Assembly (NCBI RefSeq): GCF_020858115.1 | Contig: NZ_JACYMM010000004.1 | Coordinates: 186,001 to 250,000, forward strand | DNA length: 64,000 bases | Direction of reading: 5' to 3' | Origin: Janthinobacterium sp. FW305-129 | GTDB taxonomy: Bacteria > Pseudomonadota > Gammaproteobacteria > Burkholderiales > Burkholderiaceae_D | Part shown: positions 63,620 through 64,000 of the stretch, in pieces | Layout: the number at the start of each line of letters is the position of its first letter | How positions within the stretch are numbered: the stretch's first letter is position 1 | Position numbers and translations under genes: made by a program | The notes under the pieces: generated by a model | What the model was told of the DNA's origin: nothing | The model's input: the letters and a program-made list of their open reading frames with translations, nothing else | Database searches by the model: none

Positions 63620-64000
63620 CTAGTCTTGCAAATCGGGCATTGTCTTGGACGTTTGAAACATTTGGCGGCGATAGTTGCTGGGCGTCATACCGTAACGGGC
63701 CTGGAAGGCGCGGGTCATGTGGCTCTGGTCGGCGAAGCCCACGCTCAGCGCCACCTCGGCCATACTCAGTTCCGGCCGGCGCAGCAGGCCGCCGGCTTGC
63801 TCGACGCGGCGCCAGCGCAGCAGGTCGCCCGGCGAGCAGCCCCAGGCCTGGCGGAAGACGCGGGCCAGGTGCACGGGATGCACGTCCAGGGCGGCGGCCA
63901 CGTCGGCGATGCGCAGATGCGTGTCATTGGCCAGGTCCATCACGGCCGCATAGGCCTGGTGCGCCCAGCCGGGCAGGGACGGGCGCGCCTCCCGGGGCGA
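63620..64000 (-). CDS. AraC-family transcriptional regulator, C-terminal part (cut by window edge)
   Basis: The minus strand is open from the window edge to the stop at 63620 (126 codons). The visible part is a complete AraC DNA-binding domain with two helix-turn-helices: LRIADVAAALDVHPVHLARVF and MAEVALSVGFADQSHMTRAF followed by YGMTPSNYRR. The apparent GTG/ATG at 63938-63943 is internal, since the frame continues without a stop upstream. It may regulate the neighbouring serine hydrolase, which lies 29 bases downstream on the same strand. Confidence 0.9.
   Translation of the reverse strand, partial: SPREARPSLPGWAHQAYAAVMDLANDTHLRIADVAAALDVHPVHLARVFRQAWGCSPGDLLRWRRVEQAGGLLRRPELSMAEVALSVGFADQSHMTRAFQARYGMTPSNYRRQMFQTSKTMPDLQD

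Overview
The window looks like a high-GC betaproteobacterial chromosome, most likely Oxalobacteraceae (Janthinobacterium, Duganella or Massilia type). That placement is inferred from codon use, the MSHA pilus locus and the general gene content; no search was run.

Layout. Positions 1-4918 carry the start of a small DUF2007-like gene, a Cache-domain chemotaxis receptor and the periplasmic tail-specific protease prc. From about 4990 to 7735 lies a lower-GC island. It holds a broken gene whose stop codon sits inside an integron attC-like site, an unrecognised beta-rich protein with an internal duplication, and a secreted DUF1353 protein. From 7.8 to 21.2 kb the chromosome is punctuated by six copies, all on the plus strand, of a ~122-bp element that ends in an intrinsic terminator and looks like a structured small RNA. 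The genes between the copies are a membrane STAND NTPase (candidate defence gene), a LysR/MFS pair, a pentapeptide-repeat protein, alaC, an EVE-HNH nuclease (candidate modification-dependent restriction enzyme), metE and a small lipoprotein. Three copy-to-copy intervals hold exactly one gene each.

From 21.3 to 33.4 kb there are an AspT-type transporter, two small envelope proteins, an operon of two acyl-CoA dehydrogenases and two MaoC hydratases, a large hybrid sensor kinase overlapping a REC-GGDEF diguanylate cyclase, and a YgiW-type OB-fold protein.

From 33.5 to 61.6 kb there are two divergent type IV pilus loci. The plus-strand locus (48.4-61.6 kb) is an MSHA system in the order mshE-G-F-A-C-D-O-P, then I-(pilN-like)-J-K-L-M-N. 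The minus-strand locus (33.5-48.2 kb) is a second, diverged Msh-like system: AAA ATPase, secretin, TPR protein, PilB-like ATPase, PilC-like platform protein, PilM/N-, PilO- and PilP-like proteins and three pseudopilin-like proteins. Its first gene is an ABC-transporter ATPase, and the matching permease and an anchored TPR-like protein sit near its end. Most genes overlap by 1-4 bases, so pilus and transporter look like one coupled system, reminiscent of Myxococcus PilGHI. It is the main candidate for an undescribed assembly, together with the six-copy RNA family.

Positions 61.6-64 kb hold a putative esterase, a beta-lactamase-fold serine hydrolase and the C-terminal part of an AraC-family regulator cut by the window edge.
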